Shown: positions 39,606 to 53,251 of the stretch, piece after piece | How the letters are laid out: every line of letters begins with the position of its first letter | How positions within the stretch are numbered: the first letter of the stretch is position 1 | DNA from: Bryopsis sp. KO-2023 | Lineage: Eukaryota; Chlorophyta; Ulvophyceae; Bryopsidales; Bryopsidaceae | Assembly: GCA_030272585.1 (NCBI GenBank) | Contig: BSYQ01000003.1 | Coordinates: 5,890,001 to 5,954,000, forward strand | Reading direction: 5' to 3' | DNA length: 64,000 bases | The notes under the pieces: model-generated | What the model was told of the DNA's origin: nothing | Database searches by the model: none | What the model saw: the letters and a program-made list of their open reading frames with translations, nothing else | Translations under genes and position numbers: made by a program

Positions 39606-42460
39606 AAGGGTTGGTGTAATGTGAAAAAGCCAGATTGGTGGATGTCTAGAGCTATCTGTTCTGCTCCCAAAGGTTTTGTTGGTTAAAATCAGGTCTTTTC
39701 GGCTCTTCGAGGTTGAGAAAAAGCTGTTGAAACCAAACAAAAGAAGAGTGAAAAAACTTAAAAATAAAAAAGGAAATGGAGAAAAAGAAATGAAAAAAAA
39801 GGGAGTGTAGGAAAAGTAAAGGCAGTGAAGAAAGAACAGCAAAAGAAAAGAGTTGAGCATAGGAGTGGAGAAAAAAAAGGGATGTAGGAAGAAAAAAAAG
39901 AAGAGAGTTCAAAAACAGGAGGAAGCAAAAGCTGCTGAGAAAAAGAAATGAAAAAAAAAAGGGAGTGGAAAAAGAACAGCAAAAAAATTAAGGGAGTGGA
40001 AAATTAGTTCAGAAAAAAAAATGTTGGGAAAAAAAAAGAGGCGACAGTGACAGGAGTTCTGGGGCTTTATGGAGTTTCAGACTCGGCCGGAATGTTTGCT
40101 GGGATATTGTGGTGAATGTGTTGTGAGGGGAGGAAGAGAATGCTCCGGAAAAAGAAACCAAGAAAAGGAAGGAAACTAGGATGTGGTGATTCTGTGGCAA
40201 ATACTGGAGTATTTCTGCAAGAATGGAACAAACGTTCAGGCTGTGGGTAGATATCCAATGGGTGGTGATATATCTCTGGGAGCATCTGGGCAAAGACCAG
40301 AAATGTGGAGGCCACGTGAAAGCAGTATCTGGTGGGTCTCCTTCAATGGGAGTGCCAAATCTCAAGTCGGATTAGGGGTCCTGCACTGATGGGAGAGGCA
40401 AACAAGCAAGAAGTGGATGCTTGAAAAGAGGATGGGCAGTTTCGCAATCGAAGAATCTGCCGTGGGGTTGGATGTCAAATCATCGGTGCAACAGTATTCT
40501 CGTTATTCTTTATTCCTGATTCTTTCCTTGATTATTTATTCGTCATTCTTTCCATTCTTCATTTTTTATTCTCTATTCGTTTTCATTCATTTTTGATTTA
40601 TCTTGATTCTTGATTCTTTATTTTTTTCTATTGAACGTTTTAGATAAGCGTTTGAGCAAGTTGGGGAAAAAAAAAAAGATTTACGATTGCGAAAAACAAA
40701 AAAAAAAGATGAGATTCTTTTTTTCGAAAAAAAAAAAAAAAACGAAAAGAGAGTTTCCTACTTCGTTGAAAGGAAGCTTCTGCTGCTGAACATGTCAGCC
40801 CCAATTTCCGTCTGGCCCAACTGGGAATCATCAAGAAAAAAAAAATGGTTGGAGGTTTAGGGTTGCAGCGAAAGGAGGAGATGTTTTCTTTTGGTGAAGT
40901 TCGAGACTCCTTAACAAAAGAGGTCCCGGATTGGAGGGGAAAAAAAGTGCTGGGAATACACGGAGAGTTACCCAAATCAGTGAAGGATTGGGGGTTCAAA
41001 GAAAGAATCCGATGGAAAAGAAATTAGACTTTGAAAAACAGCAATAAAAAAGATGAAGAATATCAAGGGCCAGCGCTATTGTAGACCAAAAAAAGAATCG
41101 AAAGAAAAAAGGTTCAGGGAGAAGAAAATGTGTTGAGCTGGTGATGGGGGCTATGGGTTCACTGCGCAAAAAAAATATGGGACAGTGAAAAGGACACCTA
41201 GGTTGAAAGAATCAGGAAGGGTGTAAATACATGGTGAAGGAGAAAAAAAAATGAAAAGCACCGAAATCGAAAAAGAAAAGTTGGAATTGGAAGGGTTGAA
41301 AGATTGATTTGCTTTTTCTGGGACACACACCACCTGTGGAATGTGCAGGATTTTGGGGGAACGACTTGGTTTCGTGTTTGGCTGCGGAGGAATTTGTTTG
41401 TAAAATGTGTTGATTTTTAACATCTTTATCTTACAAAAATGAAGTCTGCCAGAATTTCCTATCGAATGTAGCTGAAGAAGCAAAAAGTATGCGGATACAA
41501 AAGAAACCACTGTAATCTAGGGGTCCATGTGGCACCAATGATATTGTGGATCCGATTCAGGCAATTAGCATCAGTATCAGTATATTGACTATCAGTGGCT
41601 TGAAGTGGAAATGTCTAAAAAACAGTCATTGCACATTGTTTTTTCCAGCTTTTTGTGAGTATCCTGTCCGCTCATTTGTGTCACAACCGTCTTTCCTTTT
41701 GGAATTCGGATGGCAAAAATATTCGAAGCAATGAACAATCAAGTAGACCTGGCACAATCAATTGTGCAGAAATCTGATCCCTTCTAGTATTTTCAAGGTG
41801 TGAAAACGAATGCCTCGTCTCCTCCCCCTCTTGTCTACTCTGTGCAATAACAAAGAGGCAAAAAGTGGTGTGACTCCCATGACAGTCCACCCCCCTTTTT
41901 TGCCATTGTACAAATCAATTCCCTGAAAACTGTGACTCCTTGAGATTACTGCGAAGGATTCAGTTTTTGACACCCCATCCGACCCCACCCTCAATACACA
42001 TAGCATCATCACAATGAATCTATTGAAAACATCATTACAGCAGTGCACATAATACCCAACACACCAACGATTACAGCATTCTCTCTCTCCCTCCCTCTCT
42101 CTCCGTTTGCATCGAATTCTGGCCCGCCATTGAGGCGAGGGCGAGATCAGCAATATGTGCTTCTGGCTTTTTTTTTTCAATACACACACACACATATATA
42201 TTTTGGTGAGAGGATTCACAACACCACAGTTGCAAAAAATTTGGAGAAAAGCCCTCCAAAAACACTACAAAACTACTTTTCCCTTAGTAAACACACAAGC
42301 TGGTTTGATCGGCACCCCACTTCTCTAGATACCTTCAAACCACACGTCCCAAAGTAGCCCAGAGGTCTAAAAGGTATAACCTAATTCTTTCTAATCTTTT
42401 TTATAGGGCCAGTTTCCAGCAGCACTATTTATGTTTCCATGAACCTCGTGGAAAAACTAT
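39606..42460. other. Intergenic with long purine-rich strand
   Basis: From about 39720 to 40070 the plus strand is almost all A and G (GAAAAAG-type). More A-runs follow to 41300. No supported exon was recognised; open frames here are low-complexity shadows. ATTCTT-type repeats lie near 40500-40610, and a CA/TA run near 42180. Confidence 0.5.
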
Positions 42461-45400
42461 TCACAAATCCTCAACGTAATTTGTCGCCAACCTGCCCCAT
42501 CCCTCAACCCTTTCCTCTAAAAAGATTAGAAGGAATTCTATCTGCCTGATTCCCAGTGCAGTTTTTTCATCGTTCCTGTCTGGAATTAACAGGGGGCTTG
42601 AATCGTCGCCGGCACCGTTCCATTGCTTCTTTGCTCTTTTCTTGATCTGCAAAAATACCATTTTGGTCAAGACATGCCATGATTGCTCATGATTTTCCAT
42701 TGGAAGAAAAACCCAACACCCCATTCCTTTTTCCTCGCAAATTTTTTGATGCTCCTGTAACAAGAGCATCGCCTTTTCTCTTCTCGAATCGATCATTTCT
42801 GTAGAAAAGGGCATTTCGACACCTTGTATTATCGATTGTAATGGGCAATGCAAGGGGAAAACTGTTTGGTTGACTAATAAACTATGACATCGGCTAGGAT
42901 TCGTGGAAAAGCATTTAAACAAGCTTTTAACATGAAATTCTTAGTGAAGGAGAGAATGCCAATGGTCATACTACTTTCTAAACCACTCCAAAACAGAAAA
43001 CTCAAGAAAAGACCTCTTACCATTGTTCTCATTGTTTTGGGCAATTCTCCCTGTATCGAGTGTTGCTGGAGCTGTGGTTTCATGAGGGACAGCGGTTCGA
43101 ATCCTTGGGGGGTTGAAATTTCGTTTCCTTCGTTTCACAACAGGAAGAATCTTTCCTGGCTGTTCTCTGTTTGATTCGAGACTCCTCTTGGGAAGCAGCT
43201 GGTCGGCCGATTGCCAAGAAACACCTGCAACCCCCAAATTTTCCTTCGACTGAGATCCCCAATGCCTGTGCAGCGGTTTGATAGGACGTGAGCTGGCTGT
43301 GCCTGGAATATGTTACCAGAAAAACATCAAAACACACTTCGCATGAAAAAAACACTGCGAGAAATGCTGTTTTCTGTTTGGTAAAACTGCAGGATTGAAG
43401 AAAAACTGCCAGAAATCAATTAGTAAGAATTTATCGGGGAAAAAAGAAAAAAAAAAAACATGCATGGAGGAGTTATTGGTGTTCATCCTTGCATGCATCA
43501 TATCCCACCAGCTGCACGATTTAAAAATGATGGGGTTGAGACGACCTACCGACTTTCTTGTTTTGCAATTCTTCAGGGGGTAGTTGTCCAGCCTCCGGAT
43601 TTTCTCCAGCATTGGGTTGTGCAACTCCAGTTTCTGTTTTCTGTTCCAGCCTAGTCAGAGTTTGCATGGCAGCTTTTGGATTTTTGCAATAGTCACACAA
43701 GGCCTCCACATCTCCATCGCAACCTCCCCTGCCGAAGAGAAAAAATGTGGGTAAAAAAAAAGAACAAATATCGGAAAGAGAAAGAAAGAAGGAGAAAGAG
43801 GCCTGCCAATTATTCTATTATAATTTAAAAAAAAATGCAGACCAAAAAGAAAAGAATTGAACGCAGCAATATTCACCTTCTTTCACGGAAATATTCGAGA
43901 ACTGATTTTCGCCTGCATCTCGGATTCATTGCATAGCTCGCAACTTCAGAAACAGCACCGGCTCTGACGCCCCTCTCCAGTTTTTTTATTTTTTCGAGCT
44001 CCTCTTGGCTGACGTACATGACCTACAGAATCAAACAATGCAAATAACCCCACCCCCCTCAATGAGATTGCTTGGAAAAAAAAAGCGGAGGGATGTTTTT
44101 TTTTGGATGGTGTAGAGGGGAGGGGACAGAAAAACCGCAAAATTTGATAGGTGGTGTTGATGGCGATCTTTTTTTTTGCAAGGAAACACAATGGCTATCG
44201 TGAAGTTGCAGTGCTTTCCAGTTCCTTTTTTTGGGATGGGTGGGTATGACTAATGAGTAGCCTGAAGATATATAGGATCACAGTTAAGAAAAGGCAGAAA
44301 AAAAAGGGCTGGAAAAAGCGAAAAAAAATCAAACGAAAACCCTCCCCCCCCTTTTTTTCTTTAGGAAGCAATAGAAAAATTGTCCCCTTTACCGATTCGC
44401 TGGGCTCTCCATCACGTCCAGCACTAAGCACCACAATTTCCAATTTGGGTCAATTTGTTTGAACATAGGTGCATGCCTCAAAACAAAACGTTATTTCTTA
44501 TACATTTCAAGAAAAAACCCATGACCTAAGGGGACTATTGACAGTGAACAGAGCAATATCTGTTGGATTGCCTGGCCCATAAAATTTTTCAAAAAATCAT
44601 TCAAAAAGAGCTTTGACCGCAGCATGCCACCCTTTACTAAAAAAAAAGGGATCAAAACAACAGAAATGTATTTTTTCTTTTTCTTTCTTTTTGAGGGGGG
44701 GGGTCGGCGTGTTGTGGAGATGCTTTTTTGTGGCAATCCAACCCAGCAATACGATTCACCAAAATAAAACCAAAAAAAAGCATATTTCTGGAACAGATGA
44801 AAGCACAGATCCATTACCGTCCACTTTCTTGATAAAATCCCTCCAAGCTTGATGGGGGGTCCCAATGAACCACCCACCTACATAACAGCAACACAACACA
44901 ACACAAGAAAATGCCAAATTAAACACAAAGAGGTCCAGGCAACAAACAAACACAATAAAGCCTTTTCACTTTTCCTACCAGATATACTACCAGCATCTAT
45001 GTGGTAAACCATAACTTCTTGGGATTTATCCCAAGCAGATTCCAGTTTTCTACCCTTTTCCTTCATATCATCCCCATTAAATCGAATCCAGTCATACCTG
45101 ACGTCTGGCTTGTCGATTCCCATCCCGAATGCAATGGTGGCGACCACCACCTCCACGCTCCCTTCTTGAAAAAAACTCAAGACTTTGTTTCGGACAGCCA
45201 TGTCTTTGCCAGCATGATAGCAAGTCGCATCGATGTCCATCGCCCCAAGCTCGGAGGCAAGCCAATCACAAGTCTTCCTGCAAAAGCAAAAAGAATTGAA
45301 TCAACGCATAAACATTCCCCTCAAGATGAATATCTATTTTTCTAACGATGGATATCGACATGTGGACCGATTCCCTGTTGTGATTAGTAATATTCCAAGT

Positions 45401-47402
45401 GTTGTGGAAGACTGGGGATCATATATATATATGCCCAGCAGTGAATGATCTTTCATTCAGCCAGCCATTTCTTTCAATTATCACTCTACCTGAGCCTAGC
45501 GTAAATGATACCATTGCCTCCAGCCTGGCTTCTGATATAATCAGCAACATCCTTCGAAAAACACATCCTCTTCATCAGAGTGAATTTTCCCCCCGCTCAG
45601 CAATGTTGAATCATGCCAGAAATCTGCATGCTATGGTAAGAGCCTGTGTCAAAATTCGAAAGGGTTACCTTCAGGGCACTCTCTTTCGATCCATCGCCGA
45701 TGAGCTCTTTGAAGCGGACCTGAGAAAAGCAGAGCTGAGATTTCGACCAGGCCTTGGTTGTTTTTACCCTGAAAACGAGCCTGATTTCAAAGCCAGGAGA
45801 AATACCCAACCTCCCCAAAGAAAAAGTTATGGAAAGAAAAACATCCTGCCATGCTGTGTACGTTTTCATGGATGGATGCAACATTTCTGCCATGGTGGAG
45901 TGTCGAGGGCTCATCGGATCTAACCTGATAAGCAATGTTCGACCGATTGAAGGATGCCTTGATGATGATTGGGCTTTTCAATGCCAAAACCTCCGATATC
46001 GATTTCTGAACTTCAATCGTGCAGGTCGCCTGAAGAATGCAAAAACCTCATCCCCAGAAAAGCAACCAATCCTGAAGGGCATGTGGAATGCAGAGATACT
46101 AAACATTTTTTTACGGCGAACATGAAGAAAAAACAGAAAAAAAGAAGGATATTTCTCGTTGGTATCTTTTAAACATGAAAGAAAAGGAAAAAAGATTGGC
46201 TTTACCGTGAGAGCGATGATTGGAATTTCCTTGAAATTTTCTTTGAGGCTGCTCAAGCCGAGGTAAGCTGGTCGAAAATCGTGCCCCCATGTGGACACGC
46301 AATGGGCTTCATCAATCGCGAAACTGAACAGAGTCCCTTGCTCCCAGGCAACCTGACAAGAAGCAGAAAACAGAAAAACTAGTCTTCCGTAACACTTGGA
46401 ATATTGCTAATTGCAACATGGGATCGGTGCATAGCTGTATGGAACACAAAAGCCTCATATCTGCAGTAAAAATGAAACTTGTGAAAGCAGCACTGCAGAA
46501 TAGAAAATTTGGAGCCTCTTCCCTATTCTCTTATGAAACAGAAAGTTAAGAAAAGGGGGGAAAACATGACCTGTTTCAAAAAAAATGATAATAAAATAAA
46601 TAAATAAATAAATTGTGTGCATGTGTTGCCTGTACCTGGAGGGCTTTTTGAAGTCTTGGCGTCCACAAGCTTTCTGGTGTTGTATATAACAGTTTCAGAG
46701 AAGGTTCCTCCGAACAAATTTCACTCTCGATTCTCTTTTTCTGAATCTCGCTTGCTTCGGAGTTCCACAACTAACCCCCCGAAAAAGAAGAAAAAAAACG
46801 TTGAAGAATCAACCGTTGTTTGGGGAGGGAAAAAAAACAAACAGAGAATTGACATTAAAAAAAAAATGAAGATAGAGTTGTGTTTGTTGTAGGAAGGGAA
46901 GCTCGAAATTGCAATTCAAGGACTTTTCGCCTTTTTTCATAAAAAAAAATACATACTGGGCAATGCTTACCTCAGCATCAATATCCCTTTCCAAGCAAGC
47001 ATTCACCTGAGAAGAAAAACCACCTAATTAGAAGCCACCTTGTGGAACTCTCCATGTGAAATGTACATTCCGATGCTCATTCTTGAGATCCCCTTGACGT
47101 CTTTGTGGTACGTCTTTTTCGGTATGAAGTCGTCAGATAACGCAAATGTATGCGAATCCACGGCGAACCTGATCTTTCGACAGCGCTATGAGCGGGCAGA
47201 TCACCACCGTGAATTTATTCGGCAAAGTGAGTACGGGTAACTGAAACGTTAACGATTTGCCGCCACCAGTCGGCAATACGAGCAGAACATCCTTCTTCGA
47301 TAGAGTTCCCTCGATGGCTTCCTTCTGGAACGGGCGAAAGTTTTCGAAACCGAAAAAGCTCTGGAGGGCTCTCTTCAAATCGTGTGTTTCTTCGCCAGCC
47401 AT
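42461..47402 (-). CDS. RecQ-family ATP-dependent DNA helicase (669 aa)
   Basis: A 3'-5' DNA helicase of nuclear recombination and repair. Fourteen minus-strand exons: 47402-47169, 47006-46971, 46770-46636, 46352-46206, 46029-45925, 45719-45669, 45551-45490, 45277-45098, 44877-44818, 44423-44393, 44022-43877, 43728-43550, 43302-43021 and 42822-42461. They join in phase to exactly 670 codons. Motif 0 is [11 protein letters not shown], Walker A is LPTGGGKSL, and motif II is DEAH in [18 protein letters not shown]. Motif V lies in [18 protein letters not shown] and motif VI is [13 protein letters not shown]. The RecQ-Ct zinc site follows: [11 protein letters not shown], then GGCDG and LCDYCKN. No HRDC domain is seen. 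The length and layout fit small RecQ1/RecQ5-like proteins. Confidence 0.92.
46588..46614. repeat. AAAT microsatellite in a RecQ intron
   Basis: About six AAAT units in the intron between exons 3 and 4 of the RecQ gene. Confidence 0.8.
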
Positions 47403-48221
47403 TTGAACAATGGAAAATGCTGCACTGGCAGGATTTCTGGTTTTGTTGGATTCGAATGCCTGACGTGGATCGCGATTGTTCGACTCATATGAATATGAAC
47501 ACCAAACGAATTGGATGTGTGGAGGGGAGGTCCCCACCCCCCCCCCCCCACCATTTGGTTAAAAAGTTGCCGCTGCCGGGTTTCCTGGGATATCCCTGAT
47601 CCCGGTACTAACCGGCCCCAACCGTGCTTAATTGGCGAGGTCAGAAGGGATCGCATGTGTTCACGGTGGTTTGACGGCAACACGTCAAATGACGCACTCC
47701 CGCAATATTCATCCTCCAAGCTTGCCCCGCACCCGGGCACTCCACCCGCCTGGCCGAGTAGCTCAGTTGGTTAGAGCGTCGTGCTAATAACGCGAACGTC
47801 GAGTCGACATGCGGGCACCCGTCGAGTGATTTGATTTTGTGGAAGCACTTATTTTTGCCCCATTTCTACGAGGAAGGAGCCGCCCTTCTGCGTTGGTTTT
47901 TCTGTTTTTTGATTTCAGTTGATTTCAGCGTGACGCCTATAGCTTCCCCAGGGTCTAAAGATCTTGTCATTGTGTGGTGATTTCATAAGCGTGTGTCAAA
48001 ATTCTTTGCACCATCAAGAGAGTCTTCAAAAGAACACTACAATCACTAATCCTGCCCCTCCCCCCTCCAAACAAAAACAAAAAAAATCTCAACTAAACTT
48101 GAAAAAACAAAACCACCCTGAAAGGCTGCCCTGCCTCTCCCCTATCCTCCATCGCTGCGAATCTACTCATGTTTTTCTTGATCTAAATTATGTTTTCACC
48201 ACATTTGCTAGCTGTTCATCA
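47403..48221. other. Gap between RecQ start and SMPD4 end
   Basis: This 819-bp gap contains a C12 run (47537-47549), the truncated tRNA-Ile sequence at 47752, and presumably the RecQ promoter. No open coding exon was recognised. Confidence 0.5.
47752..47805 (+). pseudogene. Truncated tRNA-Ile(AAT)
   Basis: GGCCGAGTAGCTCAGTTGGT followed by TAGAGCGTCGTGCTAATAAC and GCGAACGTCGAG matches the acceptor, D and anticodon arms of a eukaryotic tRNA-Ile with anticodon AAT. A perfect A box is included. After the variable loop the T arm and B box are replaced by unrelated sequence, so it cannot fold or be transcribed as a normal tRNA. Confidence 0.75.
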
Positions 48222-49481
48222 TTATACCACCTTCGTTATGAAGAATATCAACCCCGAAACAAAACCCAGCCAAAGGATGCTGAACTCCTTGGAGGACAAC
48301 AAAAACAGCCCCAGGCAAATTGCACTGAGAATGACTCTATCCGCCACGAAGCGGAGGTTGACTCTGCAAGCAATGCAACACACAGGATCTTTTTTCATTT
48401 CAGCAGAAAAAAAATGAAAAAAACAAAAACAGAACATCAATGCACACATGAAAAGGGGAAAAGAGAAGCCCACCGAATGACAAATTCAAACGATATTGCG
48501 TTGCGCACCTGAAGTTAGGATGCTTCCTTCTGATGTAAGGCAACAGCACTTCATTAAAACCCGACCAAAACCAGTGGCACACTATTACCATCGCTGCAAC
48601 GAGGAGTCTCAAGAATTTCCTTGCTGACCCAATAGCCCTCCCTTGACCAGGCTCGTCCTCCAGCCACCGGGGAATCCCCAACGGCAAATCACCCTCTTCA
48701 TCCACATCCTCTCTTTCCTCCTCCAGTCTGACATCCGAGGCATAGAACGGTTTCCCTGGCAGTCTGAGTTTTCTGTTGATGGTGTCCGACAGACTGACAG
48801 CTTTTTCGGCCAAGAAGGATATTTCGTAGGAGGTGGGGATTTGATGCATGGGGTCGTAATGCGGACTGGAGTTGCAGAGATTCAGGTCGTTCCATTTCAT
48901 GGGCTTGGTCGTTTGAGAACCTCCCGATGAGGTTTCCGAGCTGCGAAAGGGCATCTTGACGTCGAAAATTTCCTGTGACAGCGCTTGGAGGGCTGCACAA
49001 TACTTCTGTTTCGCCAGGCCTGGATCAAAAACACCAAATCAGAGGTAAAAACATCATTCAATGAAAGAAGTGCCTTGCAACACACACACGCACACCAATG
49101 ATTTGGATTCTCGGGGGAAAAAGCTGACGTGATTGTGTATATCACATTCAATATCCTAGCATCCCCCACATACGCACAAACATAGGCAATGCAGAATGGA
49201 TGAATTTGATGAGCGGAATTATTCTTACCATCTGCCTCGACCATGATCGACTGCAGCAGGTTGCAGACCCTGTCGTTGCCAGCAGAGAATACGGAGAAAT
49301 CGGCTTGAAGAACCTTCAAACAAATGGCATCTCGTTATTTTTTTTTGTATTATTTTTAGCTCGGATGGAAAATCTCAACATGCAGATAAAAGAAGTAAAA
49401 ATGCAATTCAGCTGGGATCTGTACAGATACCTTGCTGAAAGAAATCGACCAACTGGAAAGGTACCCGTCCCAAAAAAAAAT

Positions 49482-49513
<32 letters not shown>

Positions 49514-52500
49514 ATAGAATCGGCGAAAAAACACGAAAAGACGAGGGGGGCTTCCAAATGAAAAGCTTCCCCACAGCTTCAGTACAGCGACACACCATCT
49601 GGCGATTATTTTGATCGGGACACTCTCTCCGAATCCATTGTACAGAGCCTCTCCAACAGAAAAAAGAACAAAAAAAACGACATTGTACCATTTTTCCCTG
49701 CAGCCCCCTCCGAGCAAACTCACCCCCAGACCTTGCGTGGATATCCCACTCTTAGCAGAAGTCGTCCAGTCTTGCATTTGAGCAGAAAGGAACGGAATCA
49801 AATGCGAATGAGGTCCCTCGACAGCACGTTGACCCGACCTCACATAGTCTGTCAAGGAATTCTCCAATCCCACCAAAACGTCCCTAAAATCAGGATTCTT
49901 GAATTTCTCCAAGATGATCATGAGGTCCCTGATCGCAGAATCGGGCCGATAGGGCAGCCGAAACGAAGTGAGGCGAAGAATCATGGGCAATAAAACATTG
50001 TAGAAAGGAAAATTGGCCAGAACGTGAGGCAACCACCTCTCCGAGAATTCCCCATCCATTGCCTGCAACAAAAGGCGAGAAAAAAAAAAACTGTTATTTT
50101 CCCTCTAGAATCCTGGTGCGATCGATTGTGGGAATATCACGTTGCAATGCATTAATCAAACTGATCTCAGAATCGTGATTTGAGTAATTTGAGTCGTGAA
50201 GAATCTCGTTGGAGTCCAGGGATGGTGTAAGTTTGGAGTTTGTTTTGGCAGTGGATTGACCTCAGTGTTGGATGCGATGCGCTGGGGAGAGGCGTCGGCT
50301 CTGCGGGATGGTTTTGCCTTGGAGCGACGTTTCGATTCTTTCCAAGGACACGCATGCAGCATCCACAAGTCCACGATCGCACTCAGACTCCGATCACTTC
50401 TTTCATCCCACCCATCGAGGGTACGCCTTCACAGAAATTCCACCAAAATGTTTTTGTTTTTGTTTTTTTTGCATTTTCATTTTTCATATTTTTTATTTAC
50501 GAGATGACCCACGAGGAACCATAACTCAATCAGCTAGATATTCAAGATGGTGCTGTGCTGCTATAAGCATATTTGGTTCAGTCAATTCTGAAGCTAGCCA
50601 GCAATAGGCCTTTGGGCTGCACACGTGTGTGTCTGAGCATCCCCTTTTGCAAGAAATGTTTCTTTAAAACCACAGTGGCACACACTGCACATCCGCCTCA
50701 CCAAATGTATCTGAACAGTCTTCGAAAAAGGGCCTGAGCAGCCAGAGAGCCAACATCGGTGTCCACGAATGGCCTTTCCAGAAACAGCCCTTTTGGAACT
50801 GGATGGGTGTGCATTTGAACGTGGGGCAGCCATCGAATTTTGTCCAAAGCAGGCCGAGGGATGCCGTCTACCCCAAAGTCTTGATCGACATATTCGAACA
50901 GAAGGATCAACGAATCCACCAGGTTGGAGGGTGGAGATTTCTGTCGCGATGATGGTCTATAGAAAAAGCCCCCAAAAAGAAACCAAACAAAATTTTCAAT
51001 TTTCAAGTTTGAAACAGTCCTTCAAAAAATTTGCAATGCACTGGCACATGGATCACGAATGGGAAAGAAACAGGGTCTTTTTCCAGCAATATACTGCTCT
51101 CTTTCCGAGACACTTTTTGTGACAGTTTTTTTTCTTTTTCGATTTTTTTTCGTCAGCCATAGAAACAGGAGTTACCTTATCATGTTTTTGTATTCTTTGT
51201 CGATCTTTGATCGAATAGTGCTTCCTGCCGACTTCAAACTCAATCCTTTCGGCACAGGCTCCAGAAAATCGGTCAACCAAAACTCCTCCATGATTCCCAA
51301 GAATATTTCAGAAATCGAGGGCCTCCCCGCCCTCGATGCCTCCCCTCCACGATGATCGATCCTATGTCTGTCTCTCGGCATGAAATGCTCCAGGTAGCTC
51401 TGCAAGAGACTGACATATATGGGCTCCATAGCTTTCGATGCCTTTGGAGCGAAACTCGACAAAATAGACAAAATGTTTGGACTCTCCTTGTGCCTGCCAA
51501 AAGCGAAAAGAAAAAAAGGGGTTATGGGAAGAGCAATGCATTTTCTATCTCAAAAAATCACTGTTTTTTTTTTTTAAATCTTTGGAAGCCACACACCCAG
51601 GCCCCCTCACCGTTCAGATAAAGAAACTGATACTTGGCCGGGGGACGGGGGTTCAAACGCAACAATGAATGTAAACACCACCACATCGGCCAAACTAATT
51701 CCCGAAAAGATTTCTTATCAGGACTTTTTCCTGAGGTTTGCAAGTTTCAGTTTTGCCGTAATTTATTTTCCAATTATTTTCCAAATTCAATCGGAGAAAA
51801 AGGGAAATTTTGAGGAGCTACCCGGAGAAACCCCACCTTCTCTTTCCTGAAACTGTTGCATATTTCACAAAGGAAACCAAATAGTAGACCAGCACAGGAA
51901 ACTCCACTGCGGGCTCGTCCTCTCCAAAAACGTTGCCATGATATTGAGGCCACGTCGACATTAATTCCCTCCTATTAGAGAAACTCAGCATCCGCTGAAT
52001 CCAAACAAAATACGAGAAAGAGATTCATCGAAGAAAATTCCAGAATTTTTTTTTGAAAATTTGCTTGTTTTTTTGCAAAGTGAACAAACAAGGTACTCGG
52101 CGTTTTCTAATCGGCTTAACAGTTTTTTTCAAAATGGTTGCATTCCAGCTCAGAAGCAATCAATAACATGGCAGGATGAGGATTGCGTGAAGCTACTACT
52201 ACTACTATCTCTGGATTGTTTGTGGCGAAATGGAGTTACCTTTGTCAGCATAGGAAGTCGATCTATCGGATAAACGAAGCATCTGTGGTCGTTCATTCTG
52301 GAAAGCAGAGACAGAAAGCATCCTGCATCGAACACATAGAGTGTTCACCAACTTATACAAAATTTTCTTTGCTGCTCTCTTTTCAGATGTAAGCAAACCA
52401 CCCGGCCATATCAGAACGCTTCAGAACCAGCCTCGGTGATTTTTTGCCACCCCAAAAAATTGAAATCTGTTTCTGTGACTAAGTGTATACAACCCAGATG

Positions 52501-53251
52501 GAGCTCAAACTGAGTCGATCCATTTTTTAAATTGCAATGAAGCATCATTGAATGCTGCCTTTGCCACAATAATCATAAGAAAAGAATCCACATCGTTCGG
52601 AGTTCAAACTCCAGTAAATCCAATATGTGGAGCGAGTAGGTGACAGGCTTTGTTGCCTTCGTTCATATTTTATGTGTGGTGGTTTGGGTGGCTTTGAATC
52701 TCACCTTGTGGTTGAAGGATGCTGAGAAGACTCGTGGCATCATGTTCATACCCAGGCTAAAAAATCAAAACAAGGAATTCTGTCAACTTTGTACAGATCA
52801 AAAAAAAGAAACATATCAATTTTGTATTTGAGGAGAGAAAATGATTCTTCCCCCCCCCAAAAAATGCCCTCTTCATTTCATTCTTGCTCACCTTGGACAC
52901 CACAGAGAGCCAGGCGGGCAACTCCCCATTGGAAAGAAAAATTCGATCTATCAAACAGCACGCTTCCGATAAGAACTGAAGGCCTACCCTGTGGAAAGGA
53001 AAAACCGACACATCACCACAGCTGTTTTTTTCCCACCTTTCTCGGTTGAGGGCACTTGTAAACAGAGAAAAAGAGAAAAAATGTAGACAAATCCACCCGG
53101 AAACAAGCCTGCGTGGGTCGCGTTTTCCTCACACTCACGAGTGGTGGTCGACGATCTTCCTGACGCTTTTGCATGCTTCGGTTATCGTTCCCGGTTTTAA
53201 TGTCGTATCCTCCAGCGATTGCCGCAATTGCTCCTCTTCGCGATAAAACAT
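48222..53251 (-). CDS. SMPD4-like neutral sphingomyelinase 3, C-terminal membrane anchor
   Basis: This family sits in the nuclear envelope and ER and is reported to cleave sphingomyelin-type lipids and to affect nuclear-envelope and spindle functions. I read about twelve minus-strand exons: 53251-53139, 52988-52892, 52756-52705, 52322-52240, 51994-51837, about 51723-51611, 51493-51176, 50956-50702, 50062-49724, 49313-49229, 49019-48509 and 48363-48222. Most joins are in phase; the join near 51611 is uncertain. The chosen start gives MFYREEEQLRQSLED. Family-like blocks are FVYPIDRLP, MEPIYVSLLQSYLEHFMPRD and the C-terminal IPTSYEISFLAEKAVSLSDTIN. Two hydrophobic spans end the protein, one at about RLLVAAMVIVCHWFW and one at LSAICLGLFLL to LIFFI. 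Recognition rests mainly on the C-terminal part. Confidence 0.72.
49482..49516. repeat. AAAT microsatellite in an SMPD4-like intron
   Basis: About eight AAAT units between exons 9 and 10. Confidence 0.85.
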
